A stretch of 64,000 nt of DNA from JABCPE02 sp963516675 (GCA_963516675.1 CAUQBH010000003.1:62001-126000); one strand, 5' to 3'. Counted from the stretch's first letter, positions 9,053 through 17,950 are shown. Made by a program: numbers and translations. Notes: a model not told the origin generated them from the letters alone.

Positions 9053-9376
9053 ATGGATAAAAAGTATTTCAAACTGAATGTTCCGATTGGAACAAGGATT
9101 ATCAGTTCTCGTGGTGATTTTGTAGTGGAAGAAGTTCCAGATGATGCTTTTGATTTTTTCCAAAGAGGCTCCCAGTGGCTTTCGCTGGAGCCAGAGGCTG
9201 TAGAGGGTCTTTCCAAATTGTCGGAAACGAAACTTAAAAGCCTTTTAGCTCTCAAAGAAAGGCAGGATATGACAGAAGATGCTGCCATTATCCAAGAGGC
9301 TTTGGGACAGATTCTCCTTACGAGAACGGAGACAGCAGAAGACAAATCAAAATCACAAAAGAAACAGGAAGCCTAG
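9053..9376 (+). CDS. Phage hypothetical protein, 107 aa
   Basis: Starts at ATG 9053 (MDKKYFKLNVPIGTRI); an upstream TTG at 9044 is less likely. N-terminal half is beta-rich (TRIISSRGDFVVEEVP), the C-terminal half helical and charged, ending in a lysine/glutamine tail. It sits 13 bases after the tail-tube-like gene in the same operon. Family not recognised; probably a virion or assembly protein. Confidence 0.55.
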   Translation: MDKKYFKLNVPIGTRIISSRGDFVVEEVPDDAFDFFQRGSQWLSLEPEAVEGLSKLSETKLKSLLALKERQDMTEDAAIIQEALGQILLTRTETAEDKSKSQKKQEA

Positions 9377-9397
9377 TGCTTTCTGTTTTTTATCATT

Positions 9398-10099
9398 ATG
9401 AACGCAAAAGAACACCAGGAACTTTTAGAAAAGTATATTTCATACGGAGGAAACCAGCGGATAACGGAAGCTTGCAGGAGGTTTTCCCTGCAGAATTTCA
9501 CAAAGCTGAAATATGAATTTTCTAGATTGAATAAGCCTGCAGAAGCGAAAGTTTCAGCTGAAATTCCAACCGATAAACAAGCCGACCAAGAGAGTGGAAT
9601 TCCGAAACCAGAAGCGCCAAGAAAAGTATTCAATGACTTTATTGCAGATTATCCTGTAGAGCTTCATAAGGTTTTCCGCAGACGCTGGGGGCTGTGGATG
9701 GAGGCTTGCTCCCTTAAAATTCAGCTCGGAGAACTTGATCCTAAAGATGAAGACGAAGCCTTTGAGCTTCAGTGGAAAATTTGGAATTGTTTTAAAGAAT
9801 TTGACCAATGCCAAAAGGTGCTGAAACATTACAGAGAGTATAAGAGAATAATGCCTTTGGAGACTGAAACTGATTTCGAGGGGATGAGTGAGCTGGAAAT
9901 TTATAAATATCGGGACAATCTTAGGGCGCTGATTACAAGGAGGAAACAGACCATTAAGAAAATGGAAAATTCCCTGCCTGCTCCCGAAGACCCAGAGTAT
10001 AAGAGCCGACTGCACACGCTGAATCTCAAAAGGGAACAGCTCCAAGAAAAAGAAAATGAACTTATGGAATGCGAAAAATTTTTAAATAATGGAAAATAA
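9398..10099 (+). CDS. Phage hypothetical helical protein, 233 aa
   Basis: An almost fully helical, charged protein. Residues 1-45 (EACRRFSLQNFTKLKYEF) could form a small DNA-binding-like unit, and the C-terminal 80 residues are coiled coil (KRKQTIKKMENSL..., KREQLQEKENELMECEKFL). Its end overlaps the methyltransferase start by 11 bases, so translation is probably coupled. No family recognised. Confidence 0.55.
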   Translation: MNAKEHQELLEKYISYGGNQRITEACRRFSLQNFTKLKYEFSRLNKPAEAKVSAEIPTDKQADQESGIPKPEAPRKVFNDFIADYPVELHKVFRRRWGLWMEACSLKIQLGELDPKDEDEAFELQWKIWNCFKEFDQCQKVLKHYREYKRIMPLETETDFEGMSELEIYKYRDNLRALITRRKQTIKKMENSLPAPEDPEYKSRLHTLNLKREQLQEKENELMECEKFLNNGK

Positions 10100-11429
10100 A
10101 ATATATGCTCCTTTGGAATGGTATACGGTTCAGAGGAAAGTAAAAGAGTTAGTGCCTTGTGATTTTAATCCAAGACAAATCAATGATGCCGATATGAAGA
10201 AACTCCGAGAGAGCTTGGAGAAATTCAATTTGGTAGAAATTCCAGTCATTGACCTGGACAATACACTAATAGCAGGACACCAGAGAGTGGCTGCATTGTT
10301 TGTGCTGGGGCGTGGTGAGGACAATATCGATGTAAGAATTCCAAACCGAAAACTTACCGAGGAGGAATTCAAAGAATACATGCTCCGAAGTAATATCCAT
10401 AATGGCGAATTTGATTGGGAAAAAATAGAGGAATTTTTCCAAGATTTAGACCTTGAAGGTATCGGAATGGACATGGGCGACTTTGATGAATTTTTGAAGC
10501 AGAACGCTGTGCTTCCGCCTGAAGAAGAGGGCGATTTTGATGCCTCGCTCCCTGAAAAAACGCAAAGTGTAGAGGGGGATTTATTCGAATTAGTTTCTAA
10601 AGATAAAAACATAAAGCATAGGTTTTTGTGCGCCAGCTCCACTGACTCAGAGAATTGGGCGAAGTTACTTGGCGATGACAAACTGAATCTATTACTTACC
10701 GACCCGCCGTATAATGTAGATTATCAAGGAGGAACGAAAGACAAACTAAAAATCAAGAATGATAAAATGAGCAATGATAATTTTTATCGATTCTTGTATG
10801 ATTTCTTTGTGAATAGTTATGTTTTTTCTCATGCTGGAGCACCTGCGTATGTATTTTATTCGGATTCGGAGGCTATCAATTTCAGACAATCTATGCTGGA
10901 TGCAGGGTATAAGATTTCCTCTACTTTGGTTTGGGTAAAGAATTCATTTGTATTAGGAAGGCTGGACTATCATATGCAGCATGAACCTGTTATTTTCTGC
11001 GAAGAAACACAGCCGACAGAGATAGAAACGCACCGCTCGCTGGTGTATGGCTGGAACGCAGAAGGAGCTCATCCTTGGTATACGGACCGAAAGCAAAGTT
11101 CGATTTTAAGGTTTGACAAACCACAGCGAAACGCAGACCATCCTACGATGAAACCTTTGGATTTAATGGGGTATTTGATTAAAAATTCCAGCAGACAGGG
11201 GGAAATTGTAGGTGATGGCTTCTTAGGTTCTGGCTCTACCTTGATAGCTTGTGAGCAAAATTGGAGAGCGTGCAGAGGCTTTGAGCTGGACATGAGGTTT
11301 TCGGATGTTATTGTAAGACGGTGGGTGTCCTATATGAAAGAAAACGGATTGGCTTATGAAGTGTGGAGGAACGGGAAACAGCTTACAGATGCTGAGATAG
11401 AACAATTTAATAAAAAGTCAGAGGAATAA
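10089..11429 (+). CDS. ParB-like domain fused to DNA adenine methyltransferase
   Basis: 446 residues in two parts. Residues about 10-130 form a ParB/Srx-type domain with the IAGHQRVAAL motif (61-70). Residues about 160-440 form a beta-order amino-methyltransferase with DPPY (205-208) before the SAM-binding FLGSGST (378-384). Such fusions occur in phages and mobile elements and usually methylate adenine; self-protection from host restriction is the usual explanation. No restriction partner lies nearby. It is embedded in the head operon between tail-tube-like and terminase genes. Confidence 0.88.
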   Translation: MENKIYAPLEWYTVQRKVKELVPCDFNPRQINDADMKKLRESLEKFNLVEIPVIDLDNTLIAGHQRVAALFVLGRGEDNIDVRIPNRKLTEEEFKEYMLRSNIHNGEFDWEKIEEFFQDLDLEGIGMDMGDFDEFLKQNAVLPPEEEGDFDASLPEKTQSVEGDLFELVSKDKNIKHRFLCASSTDSENWAKLLGDDKLNLLLTDPPYNVDYQGGTKDKLKIKNDKMSNDNFYRFLYDFFVNSYVFSHAGAPAYVFYSDSEAINFRQSMLDAGYKISSTLVWVKNSFVLGRLDYHMQHEPVIFCEETQPTEIETHRSLVYGWNAEGAHPWYTDRKQSSILRFDKPQRNADHPTMKPLDLMGYLIKNSSRQGEIVGDGFLGSGSTLIACEQNWRACRGFELDMRFSDVIVRRWVSYMKENGLAYEVWRNGKQLTDAEIEQFNKKSEE

Positions 11430-11531
11430 ACCTCTGATTTTTTTTGTAAAAAAAATGAAAAAAAGTTAGTGAAAAACTTGCGTATTGTGAAAATTCACAG
11501 TATCTTTGTGGTGTTAAAAAAAGCGAAAGAT

Positions 11532-11687
11532 ATGAAGTTAACAGAAAAAGAAAAGGAGTTAATCGAAGCAATTAGAAACTTCTTAAAATCAAAACACAAT
11601 CCCTCAATAGAATTAGAGTTTTATGCAAGGGAGCTTTTCGAAAAGATGATGGATGGAGAAGAGGAAGAGGAAGAAAAAGAAAAGTAA
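11532..11687 (+). CDS. Small charged phage protein, 51 aa
   Basis: Starts at ATG 11532 (MKLTEKEKELIEAIRNFL), preferred over an upstream in-frame ATG at 11469 because a TATCTTTG -7-like box lies at 11512-11519. The product is helical and ends in a run of glutamates. Flanked by a -7 box and a terminator, it is probably its own transcription unit. Function unknown. Confidence 0.5.
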   Translation: MKLTEKEKELIEAIRNFLKSKHNPSIELEFYARELFEKMMDGEEEEEEKEK

Positions 11688-11692
11688 AAAAT

Positions 11693-11717
11693 AAACCGCC
11701 CAAAGCGGGCGGTTTTT
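11693..11717 (+). terminator. Rho-independent terminator
   Basis: AACCGCCC (11694-11701) and GGGCGGTT (11707-11714) with a five-base loop and TTTTT tail; strong GC-rich stem in an AT-rich setting. Confidence 0.88.
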
Positions 11718-11736
11718 AATCTAAAAATATTAAGAT

Positions 11737-11988
11737 ATGGAAATAGGAATTAGTAAAAAAGTGGCTTATAAAAAGCAGTTAGAAGATATTATTGTAGATG
11801 TATCTTGGGGCAAGATTTCCAAGAATTATTTCGGGAAATCGGCATCATGGATATATAATAAACTTTCTGAAATAGATGGGAACGGAGGAAAAGGTGGATT
11901 TACTCTAGAGGAAAGTGAGCAGTTCAAGGGAGCGTTATACGACCTTGCTGAAAGATTGAGAAAGGCTGCTGATAATTTTCAAGCATAA
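11737..11988 (+). CDS. DUF5053-like small phage protein
   Basis: 83 residues with the segment VSWGKISKNYFGKSASWIYNKLSEIDGNG followed by FTLEESEQFKGALYDLAERLRK (each quoted for recognition only), a pattern I associate with DUF5053, a family found in Bacteroidota phages and plasmids. The first part looks like a helix-turn-helix and the second like a dimerising helix pair, so a small DNA-binding regulator is possible. It is isolated between two terminators just ahead of the terminase genes. Confidence 0.6.
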   Translation: MEIGISKKVAYKKQLEDIIVDVSWGKISKNYFGKSASWIYNKLSEIDGNGGKGGFTLEESEQFKGALYDLAERLRKAADNFQA

Positions 11989-11992
11989 AATA

Positions 11993-12050
11993 CAAATTTC
12001 ATAGAAATTTGCTTTTTTTAACACCTGCCCTGCATTTGCAGGGCTTTTTT
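11993..12050 (+). terminator. Two tandem terminator hairpins
   Basis: First hairpin: CAAATTTC (11993-12000) with GAAATTTG (12004-12011) and a T-run. Second: GCCCTGC (12027-12033) with GCAGGGC (12038-12044) and TTTTTT. Two stacked terminators insulate the terminase operon from upstream reading. Confidence 0.8.
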
Positions 12051-12087
12051 GTGTCTTTTACAGAAAAAATCCTAAAAATTATCTTTG
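12050..12087 (+). promoter_or_regulatory. Promoter of terminase operon, TGTGTCTTTTA element
   Basis: TGTGTCTTTTA at 12050-12060 is separated by exactly 19 bases from the -7 box TATCTTTG at 12080-12087. The same 11-mer with the same spacing precedes the gene at 14468. The terS start codon begins five bases after the -7 box, so the transcript would be leaderless or nearly so. Confidence 0.55.
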
Positions 12088-12091
12088 AGGC

Positions 12092-12664
12092 ATGGAATTG
12101 TCAAAATTCAAGAAAGACAGCAGTTTTCAGCGTATAAAGGCGAGTTACCTAGATGAGAGTTCAGTGGAACTGACCGAGCGTGAGGCAGAGAAAAAGAAGA
12201 GGATGAGCCACGCATGGTCACTGAGATTGAACAACAAATACTCTACCTATCAAGTAATTCAGATACTAATGAGAGACCACGGGATTTCTCAGGCTTCGGC
12301 GTATCGTGAGTATAATATGTCCATGCAGATTTTTGGCGAGCTGGATGCTACTACATTGGCAGCGGAACGGCAGGTGCTGAAAGAGGCTTTCTGGAACGAA
12401 TACCAGAAGGCTGTAAAGGCTGGTAATGGAGACCTTGCAGTTAAGGCACTGAAAGAATATAGGGAACTATTTAATTTTGATGAAAACGAAAACCAGATAG
12501 ACCCTAATAAGATACAGGCGCATGAGTATAACATCAAAATGCCGAGAAGAATTTATAAGATGATGGATAAGGAGTTTGCGTATGGTGTGGTAGATTTTAA
12601 TAATTTAGAAATCGAGGATGCAGAATTTAGGGAAGTAGAAGAAAACGAAGATGATGATGAATAG
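12092..12664 (+). CDS. Terminase small subunit (probable)
   Basis: 190 residues. A central helix-turn-helix-like part (TYQVIQILMRDHGISQASAYREYNMS) is followed by an oligomerising helical region and a very acidic tail (VEENEDDDE). Size, HTH and position directly upstream of, and overlapping by 14 bases with, the large terminase identify it as the DNA-recognising small subunit. The start codon lies five bases downstream of a -7 box. Confidence 0.75.
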   Translation: MELSKFKKDSSFQRIKASYLDESSVELTEREAEKKKRMSHAWSLRLNNKYSTYQVIQILMRDHGISQASAYREYNMSMQIFGELDATTLAAERQVLKEAFWNEYQKAVKAGNGDLAVKALKEYRELFNFDENENQIDPNKIQAHEYNIKMPRRIYKMMDKEFAYGVVDFNNLEIEDAEFREVEENEDDDE

Positions 12665-14183
12665 AGAGATTAGCAATTTGATAAAACCACAGAAAGAGAT
12701 TCTGCTCAATCCTATGCAGATGGCGGCAGTGCTGGCGAACCATCGCTATAAAATTCCTTATATCACAATAGAAGCGGCGAGGGGGTCGGGTAAGTCTACT
12801 GTATTGGGGTGGTTCTTAAAGGAAGCCGTGAGGCAGATGCCACGCTCTACAGGTGTGATTGTGGGGGAATCTTTTGTGCAGATAAAGACCAGAACCCTGC
12901 CATCTACCAAGGAGGGACTAGAGATGTTCGGACTATGGGAGGGGTATGATTATGTAGTAGGCAGGAGCGGGGTATCTATGGGATTCGAGCGACCATTCCA
13001 AGCGCCCGACAGCTGGAATAATGTAATTCATTTCAGAAATGGAGCCATTGCGATAATGGTTTCGCTGGATAATCCCAATTCAGGAAGGGGGCTTAACTCC
13101 TACTGGATTATAGGCGACGAGGCTGCACTGCTTACCTACGACCGATTATTCAATAATGTTTTGACGACGAATAGAGCCAAGAAGGAAATATTCAAAGGTA
13201 AATCTATGCTTCATGCCGAGATATTCGTTTCTTCCGTGGCGATGACCAAGAAGGGGGAATGGTTCACTAATAGGGAGAAAATGGCAATGGAAAACCCAAA
13301 AGAGTATACCTTTATCAAAGCATCTTCGAAAGTAAATATCCATAACCTAGAGCCTGGCTGGATAGAGAAGATGAGAAGAGAGGCGCTTTCAAAGACTATG
13401 TTTGAAGCTGAGATACTGAACATCCGCCCTGGGAAGATAGCAGATGGTTTCTATGCACAGCTCAGCAAGAAGAATTATTATAAGTATAAATATGATATTG
13501 ATGCTTTGGGAGATTTAACAGAAAACTATGTGCCAAGCAGTAAGTATGATACTGACCTGGTGCGTGGTGTTCCGCTTCAATTCAATTTGGATTTCGGGGG
13601 AAGAATTAACTGTGGGACAGTGTCGCAGCATTTAGAAAGCCAAGGAGAGATAAGGTTTATCAAGGAGTTCTTTGCGAAGAACCCTGATAAACTTTCCGAT
13701 ATGGTTAAGCAGTTTATCGACTACTATAAACACCACCAATCCAGCTGTAATGTAGTGCATCTGTATCACGACCGCTCTGGTTACAAGTCTGAGGCGAATT
13801 CCAAGACTACATTGGCAGAAGATGTAGAGAATGCGCTCCGTTCGGCGGGTTGGATAGTGATTAACCAGACACCGAACACGAATAATCCCGAGCATATACA
13901 GAAGTTCAGATTGATTAACGAAATTCTTTCCGAACAGAATCCTCGGCTTCCTATTGTTAGGATAAATGAAAACCAGTGTCCGAACTTGATAATATCAATG
14001 GAGAATGCACCGCTGACAAGTGATGATGCCTTTAAGAAAGACAAATCCTCCGAGCGAAGCAGTACAATTCCACAAGAACACGCCACTCACTTTTCGGATA
14101 CGCTGGATTACTGTTTGTTTTGGCAGTTCGGCTATCTTTTGGATTACGATTACTCTGATTCCTTTATTATTACCAACATTTAA
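12651..14183 (+). CDS. Terminase large subunit
   Basis: 510 residues. ATPase part: Walker A AARGSGKST (42-50) and Walker B YWIIGDEAAL with the catalytic Asp156-Glu157 pair. Nuclease part: acidic residues in QFNLDFGG (Asp314), LYHDRSG (Asp374) and HFSDTLDY (Asp483/Asp486), the layout of the RNase H-like TerL nuclease. It pumps DNA into the prohead and cuts it. The start region is ATGATGATGAAT, so the exact first Met is uncertain. Confidence 0.93.
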   Translation: MMMNREISNLIKPQKEILLNPMQMAAVLANHRYKIPYITIEAARGSGKSTVLGWFLKEAVRQMPRSTGVIVGESFVQIKTRTLPSTKEGLEMFGLWEGYDYVVGRSGVSMGFERPFQAPDSWNNVIHFRNGAIAIMVSLDNPNSGRGLNSYWIIGDEAALLTYDRLFNNVLTTNRAKKEIFKGKSMLHAEIFVSSVAMTKKGEWFTNREKMAMENPKEYTFIKASSKVNIHNLEPGWIEKMRREALSKTMFEAEILNIRPGKIADGFYAQLSKKNYYKYKYDIDALGDLTENYVPSSKYDTDLVRGVPLQFNLDFGGRINCGTVSQHLESQGEIRFIKEFFAKNPDKLSDMVKQFIDYYKHHQSSCNVVHLYHDRSGYKSEANSKTTLAEDVENALRSAGWIVINQTPNTNNPEHIQKFRLINEILSEQNPRLPIVRINENQCPNLIISMENAPLTSDDAFKKDKSSERSSTIPQEHATHFSDTLDYCLFWQFGYLLDYDYSDSFIITNI

Positions 14184-14425
14184 AAGCTACAGGGTCTCCT
14201 CATTCCGAGGGGATTTTTTTGTTTTTGGCTTTCCAGCATTTCGGAGAAGTCCCTTTCATATTTCGGTAAAAAATAAAACTGCAATTGTAGAAAAAACTAA
14301 GGCGGCTCGTGGGGGCTTTTGCACATTTTGAGAAAAAAACAAAAATTTCATAGGTTAAGGGATTGATAAACAAATGATTAGTTTCAAAATTTTGAGAAAG
14401 AGCCTTGTTTTTTCGTGTTTTTTAG

Positions 14426-14463
14426 TGTGTCTTTTATGTTTCCGTGGTGTTGTTTGATATTTG
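14426..14463 (+). promoter_or_regulatory. Promoter with TGTGTCTTTTA element
   Basis: TGTGTCTTTTA (14426-14436) lies 19 bases upstream of GATATTTG (14456-14463), a one-mismatch -7 box; the ATG of the next gene follows four bases later. The spacer and gene distance copy the terminase promoter at 12050. The 242 bases before it (14184-14425) contain a weak stem-loop with T-run near 14195-14222 and two copies of ATTTTGAGAAA (14325 and 14389), but no gene. Confidence 0.5.
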
Positions 14464-14467
14464 CGCC

Positions 14468-14791
14468 ATGGAAAAAACGCTGTTTTTATCTGATGTTCTC
14501 ACGGAAATGAAAAAAGTAGACGCCCGCAAAAATCCTGTTCCTTTTTCTCTAAAAATTAGAAGTTTTAACCTGCAAAATAAAACGGGGGGAAAATTGATAA
14601 GTTACGAGGATGCTGTTCTGCTTCGTCCTCCTGCGAAAAAAGGGGCGGTAAGGCTGGCGGATGAAACGCCCTTTAAAAATCCTAACCATTGGGAAAATCG
14701 CACTAGGAATATCAAACTAAAAAACGGCGAAATAAAGAAAATACATATTATTTTCATCGAGGAATTTAACGGCAAAAAGGTGGTTTTTTAA
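14468..14791 (+). CDS. Phage hypothetical protein, 107 aa
   Basis: Starts at ATG 14468 (MEKTLFLSDVLTEMKK), four bases after a -7 box. A basic, beta-rich protein: FSLKIRSFNLQNKTGGKLISYEDAVLL, then RTRNIKLKNGEIKKIHIIFI. I recall this layout from small proteins near the portal in Bacteroidota phages, but have no function for it. It is followed by the methyltransferase after 12 bases. Confidence 0.6.
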   Translation: MEKTLFLSDVLTEMKKVDARKNPVPFSLKIRSFNLQNKTGGKLISYEDAVLLRPPAKKGAVRLADETPFKNPNHWENRTRNIKLKNGEIKKIHIIFIEEFNGKKVVF

Positions 14792-14803
14792 TATTGATAA
14801 AAC

Positions 14804-15622
14804 ATGGAGCTTACAAAAGAAAGAAAACATAAAACAGGAGCTTATTATACTCCAAAGGAGTGGGCGAATTTAGCGGTAGAATATTTGAAAAAGACCTTAA
14901 ATAAACCAATTGAAAAATATGTTTTTTATGATCCTGCTGCTGGGGAGGGGGCTTTGTTGGAAGCCCTGCCCGAAGGATGTGAAAAATACGGCACTACGCT
15001 GGAAGCGGAGGATGTAGAGATTTTGAGAAGCAAAGGCATTCCTGCGTGGCAGTTTGATTTTTTAAATGATAAAAACATTAATCATCTGCCTCATGCTTTG
15101 TTTGAAGCTGCCCAGTTGCGGCGTTTAATCATTTTTACCAACCCGCCTTATATCAAGGTGACAACTGGACACGCCAGAGAAACCTATCCTACGAATGATG
15201 CTGTGCAGTTGTTCTATTATCGGTGTGCTTATGAACTCAATGCCAGTGTGATAGCAGGGTTTAACAAAATGGATATCTGGCAAGCTTCAAGCGGAAGTAT
15301 ATTCAGGGAAAATATGGGTATCTATTATAATGCGAAGGCTTTGTTTATTACTCCAAGCATGTCTTGGGAAGGCTTAAAGGGTAAGTTTCCTATTGCTTTT
15401 AATATTTTAGATTATGGAGTAGACGGCGGGATGAAAAAACTCTGTTATAATGACTATACTTTGGAGGAAAAAGAAAAAATAGAGTTTAAAAACGGGCTTT
15501 ACCGCCATGTTTCTGGAGAGAAAAAAATGACAGATAAAGAAATGGATAATTTCTTCACAGAGCATGTATGGAAAAGAATACATGGAGAGGGAATGACCAT
15601 TATTGCTGATGTTATAGAGTAA
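14804..15622 (+). CDS. N6-adenine DNA methyltransferase
   Basis: 272 residues. The order TGAYYTP (11-17), SAM-binding motif I DPAAGEG (43-49) and catalytic NPPY (113-116) is that of gamma-class N6-adenine methyltransferases such as type I/IIG modification subunits, without a target-recognition domain of the usual size. It differs in class from the ParB-fused enzyme at 10089. Phage-borne solitary methyltransferases commonly shield DNA from restriction; no cognate nuclease is visible. Confidence 0.85.
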   Translation: MELTKERKHKTGAYYTPKEWANLAVEYLKKTLNKPIEKYVFYDPAAGEGALLEALPEGCEKYGTTLEAEDVEILRSKGIPAWQFDFLNDKNINHLPHALFEAAQLRRLIIFTNPPYIKVTTGHARETYPTNDAVQLFYYRCAYELNASVIAGFNKMDIWQASSGSIFRENMGIYYNAKALFITPSMSWEGLKGKFPIAFNILDYGVDGGMKKLCYNDYTLEEKEKIEFKNGLYRHVSGEKKMTDKEMDNFFTEHVWKRIHGEGMTIIADVIE

Positions 15623-15646
15623 AAAGAAAATAATAGAGCTTTTTTA

Positions 15647-15682
15647 TGTCCTGTTATTTGGGGTGTTTAGGCTTTATTTTTG
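15647..15682 (+). promoter_or_regulatory. Promoter of portal gene (weaker match)
   Basis: TGTCCTGTTA (15647-15656) resembles TGTCTTTTA of the two elements upstream, and the -7 box TATTTTTG is at 15675-15682, spacer 18. The portal ATG is 18 bases downstream. Confidence 0.4.
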
Positions 15683-15700
15683 TAAAAAAAATAAATAAAA

Positions 15701-17041
15701 ATGCAGAAAATAGACAATGACACCTATATAGTAGGGGGTAATTCTGTGGTGAGTTTCAGCGGTGCTGCCAAAGGTGCCAGCGCTGAGCCTCACAGTGTTG
15801 CGAAAATAAACGCATCAGCTACCGATTCCAATAACTGGTGCAACTGGGGCGATGATAACCAATATCCTAAACGCCTGATGGAAAAGGTGGCGATGGTGGG
15901 CGCTGCTTTGGGCGGATTGGAGGTGCTTACTTCGGCTCATTATGGGCTGGGGCTGAAGGTTTTTGAATTAGTGGAAACCGAAGGCGACGCAGAGTTTAGG
16001 GAAAAAATCCCAAGCAGTGAGCCAGATATCTATGATTTTTTTGATAGAACGCAGTTTGAATTGGTATTGAGCGATTTGGTGGCGGATTTTGAGTGCTTCG
16101 GTATTGCTTTCCCAGAATTTCTGCTGAGTCCAAACGGCGAAAAAATTATTTCTGTATCAAGACAACAGGCGGGGTTCTGTAGGTTTGAAAAGCCAAAAAA
16201 CGGCATGATAGAAAATATCTACATCAATTCTGCGTGGGGCGAAACGGATATTAACGAAAAAGATACCATAAAGGTGCGATGCTTCGGGCAGAATTTGTCC
16301 ATGCAGGAAATTAAAGACTACTGCAAGGCGAAGAAAATCAGCAAATTCATTGTTCCGATTGTGAATACCTTGATGATAGAGAAAGTTTATCCATCGGTCG
16401 GCTGGCATTCTTCGTTCAAAAACGGCTGGATGGATGTAGTTCTGTCCGTTCCAGAGTTGAAAAAACGAATGTTTGAGCAGCAGTTTAATTTTAAATATAT
16501 GATTCATATCGCTGATGATTTCTTCATTCATAGATACGGAAAGGATGAGTGGGCGAAGTTCGACAGTGAGCTGAAAAACAGATACAGAGAAGAGCTGGTA
16601 AACAGCATAGACAAAGAGATGACGGGGAATAAAGGAAGCGGAAAAAGTTTGATTTCTCCATTTTTTAGGGACAAAAACTCGGGAGAGCTGATAAAGGGAA
16701 TTCAGATTGAGGAAATCAAACAGACACAGGCTGGCGGTGATTTCCTGCCCGATGCTAGCGCTGGGAACTCGGAGATTTTGTTCTCTATGGGGGTAGATCC
16801 AGCCCTTTTGGGTGCGGGTGTTCCTGGTGGAAAAAACTTGAGTGGTTCTGGTTCTGATAAACGGGAGGCATGGACGATACTTTGTGCGAGACTTCCGAGG
16901 AAACACGCCCGAACGCTTTGGGTTTTTAGACTAATTCAGAAATGGAATAACTGGAACAAAGACCTCGTGGCAAAATTCCCGAACATCAATCTGACAACCT
17001 TGGATAAAAATCCAAATGGACAAGTGGCAGTTAAGAATTAA
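15701..17041 (+). CDS. Phage portal protein
   Basis: 446 residues. The N-terminal WCNWGDDNQYPKRLMEK segment, the internal LVADFECFGIAFPEF and IISVSRQQAGFCRFE strands, and the C-terminal GNSEILFSMGVDPALLGAG helix are characteristic of portal proteins of Bacteroidota phages. It forms the dodecameric ring through which DNA enters. It follows the terminase by about 1.5 kb with a methyltransferase between, and precedes a neck-protein candidate. Confidence 0.75.
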   Translation: MQKIDNDTYIVGGNSVVSFSGAAKGASAEPHSVAKINASATDSNNWCNWGDDNQYPKRLMEKVAMVGAALGGLEVLTSAHYGLGLKVFELVETEGDAEFREKIPSSEPDIYDFFDRTQFELVLSDLVADFECFGIAFPEFLLSPNGEKIISVSRQQAGFCRFEKPKNGMIENIYINSAWGETDINEKDTIKVRCFGQNLSMQEIKDYCKAKKISKFIVPIVNTLMIEKVYPSVGWHSSFKNGWMDVVLSVPELKKRMFEQQFNFKYMIHIADDFFIHRYGKDEWAKFDSELKNRYREELVNSIDKEMTGNKGSGKSLISPFFRDKNSGELIKGIQIEEIKQTQAGGDFLPDASAGNSEILFSMGVDPALLGAGVPGGKNLSGSGSDKREAWTILCARLPRKHARTLWVFRLIQKWNNWNKDLVAKFPNINLTTLDKNPNGQVAVKN

Positions 17042-17089
17042 ATTACCAAAAGTAAAAGTTTCGTAATCAGTGCCGAAAATATAGTAACA

Positions 17090-17950
17090 ATGGAAAAAAT
17101 AACAGAGCAGAAAGCCAGAGAGCTGGTGAGCTTTCCGAAGAATTTTGATTTTGAATTGATAGACCAGCAGTATGGATTTGAGAGAAAGATTTTCTCCTTG
17201 GTAGACAAAGAAGTTTTCCAAGAGCTGGAAACCTCCAATCCAACGGCTTATAATAATTTGGTAACGGCGGGGCTTCATTACAGCTTTGTTTTGTCGCTTC
17301 CGAGGATAAAGGTTCATCTGAGTAACTATGGAATTAACCAATATGAGCAGGGAACGACCAAGAACGCCAGCTGGTGGGATGTTCGTGACTTGGCTTTGAG
17401 TTGGCTCAGAAAGGCAGATTTTTATTTAGCAAAAGCCTTGAATCTTTTGGCGGAAAAACAGGAATTGCCTTTTTTCAAGAGAAGTTTCTCGCTTCTGCCG
17501 TTTTCTGAAACGAGATATTACTTCGGAGAAATTTCTCCAGAGGTTTATTTGATGCTTTCAGATTTGATGCGTGGAGCTTTGGATGAGTTCCTTTCCAAAA
17601 TGAAACCTTGTGAAGCAGATGTTCTTCTGGGCGATGATGTGCTGAAAAATTTAATAAAAAAATACTGTATTGATAAATCAAAAGCAGATGCGGCGGCGGA
17701 ACAGGGCTTTCTGTTTACCAGCACAGGCATCGTGGTGCAGTATGAGGAATTACCGTGGCAGAAGTCTGTAGTGCTTACAGATGAGGAAAAAAGAATATTT
17801 CAGGTACGCCATATCAGAGGAAGTGAACGCTATCTTACACAAATATGGGATTATCTAAGTATATACAGGGACAAATTCCCTTGCTGGAGTGGGGAAGATT
17901 CTCAACCGAAAGTCCCTATCATCGCAAAAAAAGGAGGTCTTTTCTTGTAA
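17090..17950 (+). CDS. Head-tail connection protein candidate (DUF6712-like)
   Basis: 286 residues, largely helical, with a SWWDVRDLALSWLRKADFYLAKALNLL helix region and QGFLFTSTGIVVQYEELPW. I place it tentatively in DUF6712, a family found beside portals of Bacteroidota phages. Position between portal and tail-tube-like paralogue suggests a neck or adaptor role. A terminator follows its stop codon. Confidence 0.5.
   Translation: MEKITEQKARELVSFPKNFDFELIDQQYGFERKIFSLVDKEVFQELETSNPTAYNNLVTAGLHYSFVLSLPRIKVHLSNYGINQYEQGTTKNASWWDVRDLALSWLRKADFYLAKALNLLAEKQELPFFKRSFSLLPFSETRYYFGEISPEVYLMLSDLMRGALDEFLSKMKPCEADVLLGDDVLKNLIKKYCIDKSKADAAAEQGFLFTSTGIVVQYEELPWQKSVVLTDEEKRIFQVRHIRGSERYLTQIWDYLSIYRDKFPCWSGEDSQPKVPIIAKKGGLFL

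Noticed and set aside
16157..16906. A 249-codon minus-strand frame inside the portal gene
   Set aside because: The portal frame has strong family features and codon pattern; the opposite frame has none.
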